Shown here: positions 10,733 through 22,982 of the stretch, in pieces
Layout of the letters: every line of letters begins with the position of its first letter
Position numbering within the stretch: the first letter of the stretch is position 1
Assembly: GCA_020746875.1 (NCBI GenBank)
Contig: JAGTJL010000003.1
Location: 3,224,001 to 3,288,000, forward strand
Direction: 5' to 3'
DNA: 64,000 bases
DNA from: Rhexocercosporidium sp. MPI-PUGE-AT-0058
Lineage: Eukaryota > Ascomycota > Leotiomycetes > Helotiales
Program-made: the position numbers and the translations under genes
Notes under the pieces: model-generated
Databases searched by the model: none
What the model saw: only the letters and a program-made list of their open reading frames with translations
Told to the model about the DNA's origin: nothing

Positions 10733-13700
10733 GTCGGTGGTTCCAGGGTTAAATTATGGCGATACGTGAAGTGAGGGCGGTGAGACAGTGTAGAAAAGCA
10801 GTAACAGAGAAGATGACTATTACGGCAGTAATTGAACACTATAAACCTTTTGAGGTGACCGTACTCTAAATTCATTGGCCAGTAAGGCGAGTCGATCTCT
10901 TAATTCACCATTGTTTATGAATGTGCATGCCCTTGGCTTATCGACGCGACCGACCTTTTTATATCTTGATTTGGTCTTTCCCTACTAAAGTCCTCAAAAT
11001 TCAAGATATCGAATTCCCTCAACAACATGGGAGGTGTTTTGAGCTGCAAGGTAGGGGTGCTTGAAGAGTATGAGATCCTTCTAGTCAAAAAGACGGCTGC
11101 CGATAAAATAACGGAATTTAAACTCGTTCAAGCAGACAAGGTCGCCCTGAAAGCCAAGAAGGAGCGAATCGATTTACCCTAGCTGGGCTACAACGGGTGG
11201 GTATGCCTGACGCTTGACTCCGCCCAACTTGAAATAGCCAAAAATTGCTCAGAAGTACGAAAATACTAAGTTAATGATCGATCGAGAGCTTCCCAACAGC
11301 AACACTAAACCCCCAGAGTATGTCAAAGCAGCCAGCCAGGGACTCAAATATATCGATCTGGCGAGCGCCTGTGCTCATCATGAAATTGAGATGGCAAAGC
11401 CGATGTCGCAGAGAGAACAGGATCATTGAAACCGCCTCAAGGATCATCGACAAAGTATTTGTGGATCTCGATCTGTAAGAAACGATACTCACCGCGGTTT
11501 TCGCTCCACTTGCATCTACTGACATTGGGAAAACGCTCCCGTGATACCCCGAAGGGGGATTGCAAAGCTATGAAGGAGAATCCGGGATATGTGCTTACCA
11601 TCGGATAAATGAGTAATGAGTGTGCTGAAGGAGCATTGCGATAACGAGGATTGCATCAGTCAAATCTTGCAGAAGCAATGTGAGAAGAAAGACTCCGTTC
11701 CCCCTGAGAAGTGATATGGGGTGGCCTTCGGGTACTTGACTCTTGCGATTAGGATTAGGTGTAATGTGGAGGTACTGTACAAGGGGGAAGCGCATCGTAC
11801 GGCAGGGTGAACAGGTAAATAGACAGTGTTCCCTAATGTTGAAGACCATCAAATTAACTGCACCAGCAAAGGCATTGGAGCTATCATGACGCTCGTGTCT
11901 ATCGTGTCCACGGTAAGATATCGATGGTATTTTGCTTCCCACAATCACAATGGGCTGTGTTTGTCAGAAGTGTTTGGTGGATTAAAGATAGTAGTTGAAG
12001 CCGTCTTGGCGCAGTATTAATCTCCAAATATATCAAGTAATATATGTCCTTTGTTTGGAAATTTTCCTCTTGAATGTGTTGCGGAAGGTGAAAGTCACGG
12101 CTGCATGTTGGGAATTAGAATCTGGAACAATCTTTCAAAAGCTTCAGAGCTTTGAGGGGCACATTCAGTTAAGTGCGGGGTAATTTTCAGCTCAACGCGG
12201 GGTAATTCCTCGCGTGCCGGACTGCTGGAATTGAAAGTTGAACGCTAAATTACAGGCAGTCCAATTGACTTCCGACTCCGTCTCCGAAAAATATTTCCAA
12301 GCAAGAAAGTGGGTATCTTCGTCCGCAAAAACTGTCATATCAATCTTTTTGAATATTGTATCAAGCGGACGGGGGGAGAATTAGAAGTTCCCAAAGTGTA
12401 AACAGCAGACTTGAGGTTCACAGGTGGGGGGGGGGGGGGGGGGGGGGGGACGGGCTGGGAGCCGGGCAGAGCACGAAGGGGACATCTACACAAATGCGGT
12501 TTTGCTTACGTTGGAAAGGTGTGAGCAGCTACGGGAGACTTTACGAAGAGTGTTCTAATTTACGAGACGGGAGAAAATTTTAGAAATAATAGTAGTACGT
12601 GAGGCTTTCGGTGTAATCAGATGTTTGGATTTTGGCTATTCGAGATATCTTTCCTGTAAAATGGATTCAGTGTTGGTAAATGTAGCGAAGAATGATCGAA
12701 AGAAGTGGATAGAGGAGGAAAAGTTCAGGATAATCAGAGTTTCGATTGTCAGCTTTGCTGGATAATTAGTTTGCAGGAAATGAGAATCCCGGATGGGGCT
12801 ATGACCAACCGCCATGTTTGCTAGATTGTTATGCGAAGATCCAACAGCGCCTTCAGCCGCAATCGCAGCGACAGGCGCTGGGTCAATGAAGAAGGTGATC
12901 GAATGGCTCACGGTGGTAAACTTATCGCCGATGCTTGTATGATTCTACTCTAAGCAGTCCACTGTAGATGCAGAATTCATGAGTGTCTATTACCTCATAG
13001 ACTCCATGGATACTGTCACATGGGCCGCAGATGCGAATCGACTCCGCTCAAGAGGATATGCCCAGGTGCTGGTCAATCTCCAAGCCTCGATAACTTTGGA
13101 GGTTGTCTCGACTAGCGCGCCCCTCGTCGAGAGTTTCCAGAAGCCCGATGATACGGGTACGGTGAAGTGGGCGGAGATTGACCAGGAGAGCATCGATGAC
13201 GAGCTTCACTGCCAGAGGTTCAATGCTGATGGAGAGGTACGTCAAATGCTTCTACAGGTGAGACAGATCCGGTAGAGGGCGGCAGGAAAGGCGAGTAGGA
13301 GGGATGCATATGAGGGAGATGCTTTAGTGTCGCATGAGGTTCCTTCAGTTGGTGTTGACGATGGCTTACCAGGAGATGAGGCGGATCAGAAATAGTAGGG
13401 TAGACTAGTGTATGCTGTGAACGTAGACGAGGACAGGCTCTTCTCGTCCAGCAGGAGCGACATCCACAAAAGACATTAGACAGACATTTGGTTCAGGATT
13501 TGCGGATAGCTTTGCCTTAGACGGAAACATGAGGCAGATGATGGCTGGATAAGAGGATTTGGGCATGGCTGAGTGTAGAGATTTCTCAACTTGTAGGATC
13601 GGTATAGACAGAAGAGAATACAAAATGAATCCTAAACTCGCTCTGGTGACCTGGAATTAGAATGAGTGAAGTGAAGATAACGAATGATGTCTAGAGCGAA

Positions 13701-14014
13701 GCTGCTAAATATATACCATCAAACTTCACACCAGGTCCACAGTGACACGCATCGCGATACTTCACTCTAAGTATGCCACTAGCAGGACCTTGAATGTCGC
13801 GGGTCAATTTCATCAATTTCGCTGACTTCAACCTCGCTTAATGCGACAAATAAACAGTGATCTTCTATCCGCCAGAACTCGACTTCGATATATTAGTCTT
13901 CACCGGACCTGCGACGCGCAAGTAATTCAGAGACTTATTTACTTCCTTCCGCGACTTTCCCATACGCACCCGTGCCTTCGTACCAGTAATTAGCAACTGG
14001 AACTAGGATTCATC
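10733..14014. other. gene-poor region with short unsupported ORFs
   Basis: No gene can be supported. A 51-codon ORF at 11027-11182 (starts MGGVLSCKVGVLEEYE), a 117-codon minus ORF at 11595-11948, a 91-codon minus ORF at 12636-12911 and a 98-codon plus ORF at 12979-13275 match no family I recognise and lack convincing splice partners. They may be remains of decayed genes, as the next segment clearly is. A 24-nt G run sits at 12426-12449. Confidence 0.5.
12426..12449. repeat. 24-nt homopolymer G tract
   Basis: An uninterrupted run of 24 G. It is a length-unstable or G-quadruplex-prone site and also a likely place for assembly or base-calling error. Confidence 0.95.
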
Positions 14015-14890
14015 ATGACCGCCAATGGCACACGAGCCGGATGGGCTGCATCGCCCGATTGTCGCGACTGCGCAGCAAAGGACCTCGAAATCACTCGAAT
14101 CATGCAAGAGAATGCCTAAATGCTCAGCCGAACACAGAAACTGCTCGCCCAAGCCGAGTCAATAGAAAACTGGGAGATCACCCATTCGTTGCGGGAAATG
14201 ATCAACTTGCTCTCGATCTCAACGGATCTCATGATCTTGGAACGAGTAAATACTAGGCTGAAGGAAAAAATTTGTCGAAGTTTGAGGAGCATCGACGCTC
14301 TTCTAATGAGGTAAACGCATAATTAGAAACAGGAAGAGATCCATCGGCTTCAGAAGCAGGTCAAGGGCGAGAAACAGCGTGACAGAATGCGAAAGGACGC
14401 CATGTCGAGCAAGAAGAAACTCCAAGCTAAGACCGAGGGAGAGGAGGTTGAATTGTCCGGCTGAGGAGTGCGTAAAATACGGTAGTTTCGGACGTCAATA
14501 CGAAGATGGAGCGGATGAAGGGTGGGCTGGAGAGAGCTTAGCAGAGATTTTGGAAAAGTGAGCTGCGACAGGATCAAGAAGCATCGCGAAGAGCTGGAGA
14601 CGAAGGGCTATGAGATATCAGAACTGCGGGCCAACCTAAACGATATGGACTTGGCAGTGGAGCGCCTGGAGAAGAGCCTGGAATCGGAAAAGGGAAACCA
14701 TGCTGTCACCAAAACCCCTATCTTGACAAAAGTTCCCTAGAGTACAGCTGTCTGCTCTCTACGAAAGGCAGGCTTTCCCAGGAAAAACGAAGAGCTGTTA
14801 CGACAACAGTCCAAAGCAGAAGACAAGCTCGAGCTGGCACAATATCCTCAAAGATGCCTCGCCAAGGTCCGCTGGAGACTCTTCTACTAA
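14015..14890 (+). pseudogene. broken coiled-coil protein gene
   Basis: Starting at ATG 14015, a frame with a CxxC motif (DCRDCAAKDLEITRIMQENA) meets TAA at 14117 and continues in the same frame from 14120 with heptad-rich sequence until TAA near 14312. Coiled-coil sequence then resumes in other frames: RLQKQVKGEKQRDRMRKDAM near 14345, KHREELETKGYEISELRANL near 14580, and NEELLRQQSKAEDKLELAQ near 14790. The run of Lys/Glu/Leu heptads across several frames with stops between them is what a once continuous coiled-coil gene looks like after decay. An unlinked protein-like stretch at 15034-15222 may be its far 3' part. Short introns could explain some of the breaks but not the in-frame TAA at 14117. 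Family unknown. Confidence 0.55.
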
Positions 14891-16946
14891 GGATAAGCCG
14901 GCAACTACCAGATATATTCTTACGATAACCGAATGGCCACGATGGGAACGTAGGTGCAGATACCGCTCTTTTTGTACTTGGGCACCTCCCTCACGACATA
15001 AGTCACCTCCGAACTGGATATGGAGACAACTTCATGACTGATGTTGCATCTTCCATTGACTTGATTCATGCTCGTCATGATGGTCTCCTGCAAGAGATCA
15101 AGAATTCGCATGCTTCGATGGCATTCGGAGATACAGGTGAGGGAGGAATCTGTATGGCTGAGAATCCAGAGGTGTTCAGGAAGCTTGGGATGCTTGTGCA
15201 TGATGTTACGGAAGAGACATGACAGTCTCTGTATAACGTAGATGAGATAGTTTAAGGATACGTGAAGCAAATGAAGGAGATTTGGAAAAAGGCTACGGCC
15301 AAGATTGGGAAAAGGGTTCCGTATGAATGATTGCGGATGGTGACGAGAAGTTGGATACTGCACTGGTTGGGCTACTGGAACGGGACGGCTCTCGATGCAC
15401 CTTGAACCCGAGAGTACTACCAAGTTCAGAATTTTGAAGAATGCATGACTTGAGAAATTGGGATTGTAGAATGACATCGTCCTTCATATGCGCTAAGTTG
15501 TGACAATGTTTCGCGGAGAGCAAACTCTGCACTCGTGTGGTGAAGGTATCCACGTTCAAGGGCCTTCTATATATGGCCATTCAATCCCTCCCCGGCGCAT
15601 AAGCGGACTGGCTGTATCTGAAAACAATGGAAATTCATGAAGGGAACATCTTTCCGCATGTTTTCTCGAATACAAATACTAATCTGCTTCATCGAGCGAT
15701 ATTCTGGAGTTACTTGACCAGTTCTGACCTGAAAGGCACTTGTCTTCTTCCCAAAACATTTTCCAATCGAAAGTTCTGTACGGTCATACAGCCATCGACT
15801 TCGAAAGCGTTTGAGACCCACTCGCCTTCTCCGCCCGCCAGCTTTACCGAGACGTGCTATGGCGTTTGCAGCTGCTGCTTCTGGGTGCAGACCCCTCGGG
15901 ATCTTCATTATTGACTTTCAAGGGATTAAGCAAATCTCTTCATCAACCACCGACCCCGCCTCAAAGGTTGCTCTTTCGGGATTTGCAAGTGCGAGATCGC
16001 ACATGCTTCATATCGCTCGTCGAGAGTTGTCATATTATTCAGACCCAGATCCAAATAGCAGCCAGAATCTGTGCTCCTTTTTCTTCTTCTTCTCCTTCTT
16101 GCATCCACACACATGTCAGACTCAAAGTGGTGTGAGGTTACGATGGCTGCAGGTTGACTGCATTCTCAGCGCTGACATGGATCATGGATGATGAAAGTAA
16201 GCTTCAGCTCCTCCGAGGAGGTCGCATAGAAAGTCTGGGTAATAATTAACTCTGGTTTACCTCGGATCGAACAAACGTTGGGTCTGGGAATAGCTTCAGA
16301 AACAAGATGACACCAGCGGTCAGTGGCGGTGGATGATAGACATGGTGAAGTGTGGGGTACAGTAAAGACAGATAGACAGACAGACATCCCGACTGAACTT
16401 GGTGGAATACTGGAACTGGAACTAGATGCGAATCCGGACAAAGAGGAGAGGAGATGAGCAAAACCGGCAGATCTCCATGCCGCTGGGCCTGCACCAATTG
16501 AAATGACCCAAAGCCGGACTAGAGCTGGAATTAAGCCTCATTAGATAGAGCGATGGTTATTTGGGAAAGGTTGAGGTTATTCAGAGGAGAAGCCGACCAA
16601 TGAAAAGAGAAGAGAAGCTGCTTATTTTTTTTTTTTGCCGTGGCCTGGGCTTTCGGACCTCGCAGATCCCAGAGCAGCTACCGAAACAAATCTAGGGCCA
16701 TCCCCTCGCCGAGGAAGGAAGGAAGGAAGGAAAGTCGGAATCAACGGGTCGTACTTTCGTACATAGTCTTACCCTATCCGCATCTGTCATTCCCTCCCTC
16801 CTCCGCCTCCCCTCCCCTCAACACCACTCAACCACCATTTCCTGTCGACAGGAGATACAACACAATACAATTCAATTCGATTTGATTCGACCCTAACACT
16901 CAATTGCATAACCCCCACTTCTCTTTCCACCCACCCACCCGCCGCC
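14891..16946. promoter_or_regulatory. gene-poor region and promoter of the 5-aminolevulinate synthase gene
   Basis: Short ORFs on both strands (for example 15567-15908 minus and 15811-16191 plus) look like chance frames. The last 170 bp before the ATG at 16947 are strongly CT-rich, typical of highly expressed filamentous-fungal promoters, and the start context is GCCGCCATGG. A run of T lies at 16625-16635. Confidence 0.5.
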
Positions 16947-18838
16947 ATGGACTCTGTTCTTCGTCAATCCAAGTCCATGTGTCCGTTCCTGAAGAAGACT
17001 TCACCCGCCACCCTCCGCTCCCTCTCGACCAGCGCAACCCGCCATGCCTCTCCAGGCGGTGGCAGCATGTCCAATCTGCAGACCATTGCCCGTCGCTGCC
17101 CCATCATGGGCAAGGCGCTCGCTATTCAGACCGCCAAATCGTCCAAGGTGGCACTTGGTGGCGTGGCGGCTCTAGGTGCTATTCGCGCTTTCTCTGGAAA
17201 GGTCAACTCTGGCAAGGCAAAACTGCATACCAGCCGTTCCCACGAGGCCAGGGCTTTGGATGATACTTTGTTCGGACGAGAAGGTTGGTTTGTTTGCATT
17301 CGCACTGGTGCTGGACGAATTACCCCGCTAACCCATCGTCAATAGTCCCTTACAAGCAAGGCAAGCCCAATCGTCCAGTCCAGCAGAAGAACACTCAAAA
17401 GTTCGACTACGAAGGATTCTACAATGTCGAACTCGACAAGAAGCACAAGGACAAGTCCTACCGCTACTTCAACAACATCAATCGTCTGGCAAAGGAATTC
17501 CCCCGCGCCCACATGGCAAGCAAGGAAGACAAGGTCACGGTCTGGTGCTCCAACGACTATCTCGGCATGGGTAGAAATCCCCAAGTCCTGAAATCCATGC
17601 ACGAAACTCTCGAGGAATACGGAGCTGGCGCAGGAGGAACCCGAAATATCTCCGGACACAACAAGCACGCCGTGAGTCTAGAGGCTTCAATTGCAAAACT
17701 GCATGCCAAAGATGCGGCACTGGTCTTTACGTCCTGCTATGTTGCGAACGATGCTACACTCGCGACTTTGGGAAGCAAACTCCCAGACTGTGTGATTCTT
17801 TCTGACAGTTTGAATCATGCGTCTATGATCCAGGGAATCCGGCATTCCGGGGCAAAGAAGATCGTATTCAAGCACAACGACCTTGTTGATCTCGAGGCCA
17901 AACTCGCCTCCCTCCCGTCCGATGTCCCTAAAATCATCGCTTTCGAGTCCGTATACAGCATGTGTGGCAGCATTGGCCCAATTGAAGGGATTTGTGACTT
18001 GGCCGAGAAATACGGCGCTCTTACCTTTCTCGATGAAGTCCATGCTGTCGGCATGTATGGACCACATGGAGCTGGTGTTGCAGAACATCTCGATTATGAA
18101 GCTCACATCAACGGAAAGCCCAAGGGGACCGTCATGGATCGCATTGATATCATCACTGGTACTCTAGGCAAAGCCTACGGATGCGTAGGTGGCTATATTG
18201 CTGGTTCCACCAAGATGGTTGACACGATCCGTTCGCTCGCACCAGGATTCATTTTCACCACTTCCCTCCCACCAGCTACCATGGCAGGCGCTCAGACCGC
18301 CATCGAATACCAGATGGAATACCAAGGCGATCGCCGCCTCCAACAACTCCACACCCGCGCCGTCAAAGACTCCCTCGCTGAGCGTGACATCCCCGTCATC
18401 CCCAACCCATCACACATCATTCCCGTCCTAGTCGGCAACGCAGAACTCGCGAAGAAAGCTTCAGACATGCTCCTCGACGTTCACGGCATCTACGTGCAAT
18501 CGATCAACTACCCCACCGTGCCCGTTGGACAGGAACGTCTCCGCATCACCCCCACACCAGGCCACGTCCGTGAGTTCCGAGAACACCTCGTTGAGGCTCT
18601 GGAGTCCGTCTGGAATGAGCTAGGCATCAAGCGCACTTCTGCCTGGGCGAAGGAAGGCGGCTTCATTGGCGTTGGTGAAGAAGGTCTTGAACTCCCAGAG
18701 CCACTTTGGACAGATGCTCAGCTCGGTGTCACCGATGTGGTCAAGGAGATGAAGGCCGCTGGACCCGTTGGTGTCATGGAAGCTCTTCTCGAAAGGGAGA
18801 CCAACGCTACGGCCAAGGCTGTCGCTGCTGCTGCATAA
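16947..18838 (+). CDS. hemA: 5-aminolevulinate synthase, mitochondrial
   Basis: Condenses glycine with succinyl-CoA to 5-aminolevulinate using PLP, the first committed step of haem synthesis, in the mitochondrial matrix. Model: join(16947..17283,17346..18838), 609 aa, one 62-nt phase-1 intron. The first 110 residues are basic and Ser/Thr/Ala-rich, a mitochondrial presequence, and contain two Cys-Pro haem-regulatory motifs (MCPFLKK, Cys12; RRCPIMGKA, Cys51), which in other 5-aminolevulinate synthases mediate haem control of import or stability. The catalytic core starts at [14 protein letters not shown]. It includes [34 protein letters not shown] and the PLP lysine in TLGKAYG (Lys about 388). 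Length fits fungal HemA/Hem1. The ATG at 16947 is chosen for its GCCGCCATGG context and presequence. Essential housekeeping gene, intact. Confidence 0.97.
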
Positions 18839-20228
18839 GCTTCAGCAGTGAAATCTCATTACCCATTTCTTGCGAAAAGAAATGGGTAAGATGCGGGAGA
18901 GGGGAGCTCATCGGACCCTAAACCACGATCTTTCGAGCGAAGCGAGAGGAGTAAATTTATTGACGCAAGCGAGCGCTGAGTACGTCCTGTTACGTATTTG
19001 ATGCCTCATGCTGAAATGAAATATAAATGAAAATATTATGATTGGTGAGGTCCTTGATCTCACCTACACGCGCTTAACTTGTCCTATTTTGCTTCTTTGT
19101 TGTGATGAATGGCCGTCTCCTGGCCAGACTGCTGCTACCACACAATTGCAGTCGGTAGAAATCCAGGTCTCTCGTGTTGCGGAATTCCCATCACTCATCT
19201 TGTTACTTCCCATATCATTCCACTTCGCTGCTGTATCGCAATTCCCTCCTGCAGAATCATCACACACGTCACCCTCACATTCCCCATGAAATCCACAATC
19301 CAGTACTGCAGCTAAAGACATCCTCAACGCCCCCTCTCTACCCGTTACTACCCCCAAATCTATACAGCTGACACTTACAGTACAGGACAGTGCATCCTCT
19401 CCTACATAGATGGTTAAGTATCGTAACGTAGCGTACCGTACCCGTACCAAACCAACCAACCAACCCTTTCACTAGCTCTTCACCTCACCAAACTACAATA
19501 CGACGACTCAGGGACTCATCTCTTGTAGCAACTATGCAAGGGGAAGGGAAATACCCTTTTTTTTAAAAAAAAAATAGGTCCGCGGAACGGAGCTTGCGTT
19601 TCAGAGCTTGGATTCTTGTAAGGGCGTTAAGTGGGTTCGTATGCTGAATGAATGATGATGATGTTCTAGGGTTTGTTTACTCCACACACGAGAAGAAGCA
19701 AGGAAAAGAAGGATTTCGACGAGAGAGATTTGTGAACAGCCTCCCCCCCCCCCCCCCCCCGGATCTATTGTCTTTCATCATCATCCAGAATAAATTCAGG
19801 AATAGAGGATTTAAGTAAGACTCTGAAAATGTGCGTGCGATAGAAGCCCATATGGCATGTGGTCAAGTTCGTTTTGATTGATTGCTAGCCAAATTTTTCT
19901 TTCCTCTCTGTGCACTGACATCTATTCTTTCCACTTCGCCCTCTGAAGGCAATGCAAAAGCCAATGCGCCACCAGGGGCAAAGTTATACCCCCTCCAGTC
20001 CAATGCTAATTCACTCCAACGAAAGATAACAAATGCAAATGCAAATCCAACGCCTTGGTCCAGCCAACCCAGACCAGACCCAATCCAATGTTGAGTCGAG
20101 CGGGTGGGACTGAACCAAGCTGGGTATAAAATCTCACGTCCCGTGCTCCCAAGTCTCCGTAACCAATCTATATGCATTTCAAATCCGTACTTTCCAACCC
20201 AGCCAGCTCATCCCAGATGCAAGGGTAA
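18839..20228. other. intergenic region between convergent genes
   Basis: 3' flanks of hemA and of the minus-strand gene that follows. No ORF with family character. An 18-nt C tract lies at 19743-19760 and mixed T and A runs at about 19557-19573. Confidence 0.6.
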
Positions 20229-21908
20229 TCAAGCCAGCCCATTACACAAATCCAAAGCTCCCCCAACAGCAGCTTCCAAAGTCCCAACACGTTCCTTCAA
20301 CCCCTTGTTCTCAGCCCTCATCAGCCCAACTGTATCCCAAGCAACACTGGCGTCCTTGCCTCGACAGTTACTGCACCCCTCTTCACCCATCCCAATCCCT
20401 TCGTACGGGTCTCGTTCTCTCTCCACCTCGATTTCAACAGCTGCGTTTCCCATACCAGACAATATCTTCTGGAATGTACTCCTTTGCTGTGTCATCTTCG
20501 GTCGTCCAGAATTCCGGCCAGGGTTTGGTACTACACGAGCGTAATTCGCCTGCATGATCTCGGGTGTACTTTCCATCGTGTTGGCTACACTAACGCTACT
20601 CATTGTGAAAGTTGGGCTTCGACTGCGGGAGAAGACTGAATCGGCTTCGAAGTCCGATCCGCTATCACCATCTGTGCTGAGTGAGGACGAGTCTCCACTG
20701 ATACGCTTCCTCCTTCGACCGGAGATACCTAGATCCTCACCCGTAGTGTCGATGGAGATGTTACTGTTCGAGCCACGCTTCATATCCCGCTCTGCTCTGG
20801 CCTTGACGAGCGCAATCGATTGTTCGCGGGCGAGCTTCTCCTCTGCGCGAGCTTGCTTCTCAGCTGCGAGTTCGGCAGCGAGGTCTGCTATGGAAGAGTC
20901 CTTGATGGCCATTTGATGTGCCATATCGTCCAGCTGACTCTTCAGACACTTCGCTCTTGTCTCTGCTTCTTCCAGCTCTTCACTCATAGCCTCCCTCTCG
21001 GCCGATAGTTCGTGGAGGGAGAGGGTGCGGAGCTTGTATGATGTCTGAAGCTTGAGGAGAAGCCCTTCGGCGTTCATGAGGAGGTTCTTGAATGCGGCCG
21101 GCGAGAAGGGATCTTGTGCGGATGGTTCGCCATTCGGAAATAGTGCTGATGTTACGTCGAGAGTAAGGAATTCGTCGTCGTTGAGCTCTGCTGGTATCAG
21201 AACTGTTTGTTGAGATTTCGCGGGGGATTTTGGTGAGAAGAAGTTGAACATCCCACCCGTATTCGTCCTTGAAGGGGCAGTTGGTGATTCGGTCGGTCTC
21301 TTCTGCAACTTCGCTGCTGGTCGTTGTGGACTCGAATCTCGAGAGGTGCCTCTGACTGCTGGTTCCATGGTGGGAACTCCGACTGTGACGGGTGCTGAAG
21401 ACCCAGAGAACCAAGAACTCAAGCCTCCTCTTCGATCAGCGATCTTGATTACACCCTCCTTGTCTCCAGTCAATGTAGGCATAAAGTCACCCTCAACATC
21501 CACCTTGGTCGGGCTCTCAGGACCAGGCGAGTTACTTTGAAATGGTAATAATGCTGTCAGCGAGCGCTGGTGAGTTCGTGGTTGTCTAGCAGGATATGAT
21601 TCTTCTTCCGCAGATAATGGGACGCTTTTCGGGAAAGGCCTTGACGTGAGAGTGGCTGCGGGAGGTGGTGATGGTATTCCCAAGTCGTCCTCTTCCCCTG
21701 GATTTGAACCTCCAATATCAAGCGAGTAATAATCCTCCGCCCATACCTGCCCACTAGAATTCCTACTTGTCGTGGCAGATGTGTCCCTCGCAGATATTGT
21801 CCTCCTGGCAGGAGTGTTGGCTCGATGTTTTGGATTGGATATGGTTGTTGGAATGTTGTTGGGTGTAAGGGATGCTGTCTGTGTCTTTGATGAGGGTGGT
21901 AGAGGCAT
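20229..21908 (-). CDS. hypothetical Ser/Pro-rich protein with central coiled coil
   Basis: Single exon, 559 aa from the ATG at 21908 (begins MPLPPSSKTQTASLTPN). The frame stays open upstream to 22160, but that extension is low-complexity and reads like 5' UTR. The first ~270 residues are disordered and rich in Ser, Pro, Thr and Arg. A short ordered stretch (NDDEFLTLDVTSALFPNGEP) is followed at about 300-390 by a long Glu/Ala/Lys coiled coil, then a second disordered Ser-rich part. The C-terminus has a possible metal-binding pair (GCSNCRGKD) and a short helical tail (LMRAENKGLKERVGTLEAAV). The pattern suggests a cytoplasmic scaffold or a cytoskeleton/vesicle-associated protein of filamentous fungi. 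I do not recognise a named family, and there is no signal peptide or membrane segment. Confidence 0.75.
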   Translation of the reverse strand: MPLPPSSKTQTASLTPNNIPTTISNPKHRANTPARRTISARDTSATTSRNSSGQVWAEDYYSLDIGGSNPGEEDDLGIPSPPPAATLTSRPFPKSVPLSAEEESYPARQPRTHQRSLTALLPFQSNSPGPESPTKVDVEGDFMPTLTGDKEGVIKIADRRGGLSSWFSGSSAPVTVGVPTMEPAVRGTSRDSSPQRPAAKLQKRPTESPTAPSRTNTGGMFNFFSPKSPAKSQQTVLIPAELNDDEFLTLDVTSALFPNGEPSAQDPFSPAAFKNLLMNAEGLLLKLQTSYKLRTLSLHELSAEREAMSEELEEAETRAKCLKSQLDDMAHQMAIKDSSIADLAAELAAEKQARAEEKLAREQSIALVKARAERDMKRGSNSNISIDTTGEDLGISGRRRKRISGDSSSLSTDGDSGSDFEADSVFSRSRSPTFTMSSVSVANTMESTPEIMQANYARVVPNPGRNSGRPKMTQQRSTFQKILSGMGNAAVEIEVERERDPYEGIGMGEEGCSNCRGKDASVAWDTVGLMRAENKGLKERVGTLEAAVGGALDLCNGLA

Positions 21909-22690
21909 TGTTCGGTCGTGAGTGAGAGGCTGTTGGCTCCAGGCTCTGTAGAGTTCCGGTTCTGTCCTGTCCTGACCTGTCCTGTCGCATGAACTGTCTC
22001 GGCGGTTCCTCCCCTTTCCACTGGTGCCGATGTCTATATATCTAGGGGATAATATACTTCTAATGGAGTCGCTTCTGGGGTGTTGTTCATGCACAAATTG
22101 GCTGTGCAAGGGTGGGTGGATGGAAGGGTGATGGTCGCACACTGTGTCGCAAGTACACAAGGAATGACGAACCCTGTCTGTAGTATGGAGGGAAGTGGTG
22201 GTGCAGTGGAGATCGGATGATGGGGAGACTGCCCGTGATTGGAGGTTTCGATGATTGTTTCGTAGATCACCGCTGTCAAGACCGAGAGACCCAAGGAAGG
22301 AGGGGAGAGAACGACAGTGAGGTCGAGTCTGATCGAGTGGAGTGGAGTCAAGTGCAGCGGTGAAGCTGAGATGCAGCTGAATGTTGCAATGTTGTGATGT
22401 GTTGGTCCTGGTGGGGGAGAAGAAGGGTTGACGGGAGGGAGCCTAAGGTCCAGTCGAGTTCCGTCGAGTCCAGTTCGGTCGGTGGAAGGCAAGAAGGCCC
22501 CGGCCCCGCGAGCTTATCGATAGTGGCTGGTGATTGGGCTGGACCTAGAGGGGTTACGGCAGCCGAGGATGGTATCGCGGGCGGGCTTGGAGTGGGATCA
22601 GACGATGCAAGGCAAGGCAATGCAAGGCAATGCAGGATCAATATTGACTTTTGACAGCACAAGTTCTTGAAGATGAACGTTTGTGTCTTG

Positions 22691-22730
22691 GATGGAGGAT
22701 GGATGGATGGATGGATGGATGGATGGATGT
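22691..22730. repeat. GGAT tetranucleotide microsatellite
   Basis: About nine near-perfect GGAT units, visible directly, upstream of the gene at 20229-21908. Confidence 0.9.
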
Positions 22731-22930
22731 GAGGAAACACAAGGGATTTGAAAACCCTTGCAATAGAAAGCTGGCGACTCTTTAACCCACATATCTATCC
22801 CTTGTAATACTGGAGGCTGGCGATCCGGTGTTTTTCGTCTGGAGCCGGTGGGTGATGGAGGTAATACTACCAGATGCTGATTCTTGGTGGTGGCTGGCAA
22901 GCTGTAATTACTTTACCCTTCCCCCTCCCC

Positions 22931-22982
22931 CCCCACTAATTCGTAGCGTTCCCCCCATCACCCCACTAATTCGTAGCGTTCC
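22931..22982. repeat. tandem duplication with 30-bp period
   Basis: The 22-mer beginning CCCCACTAATTCGTAGCG occurs at 22931-22952 and again at 22961-22982, separated by a short C-rich spacer. Confidence 0.9.

Noticed and set aside
21909..22160. N-terminal extension of the coiled-coil gene on the minus strand
   Set aside because: Open frame, but His/Ser/Arg low complexity with tandem-like TGQDRTG sequence; taken as 5' UTR.
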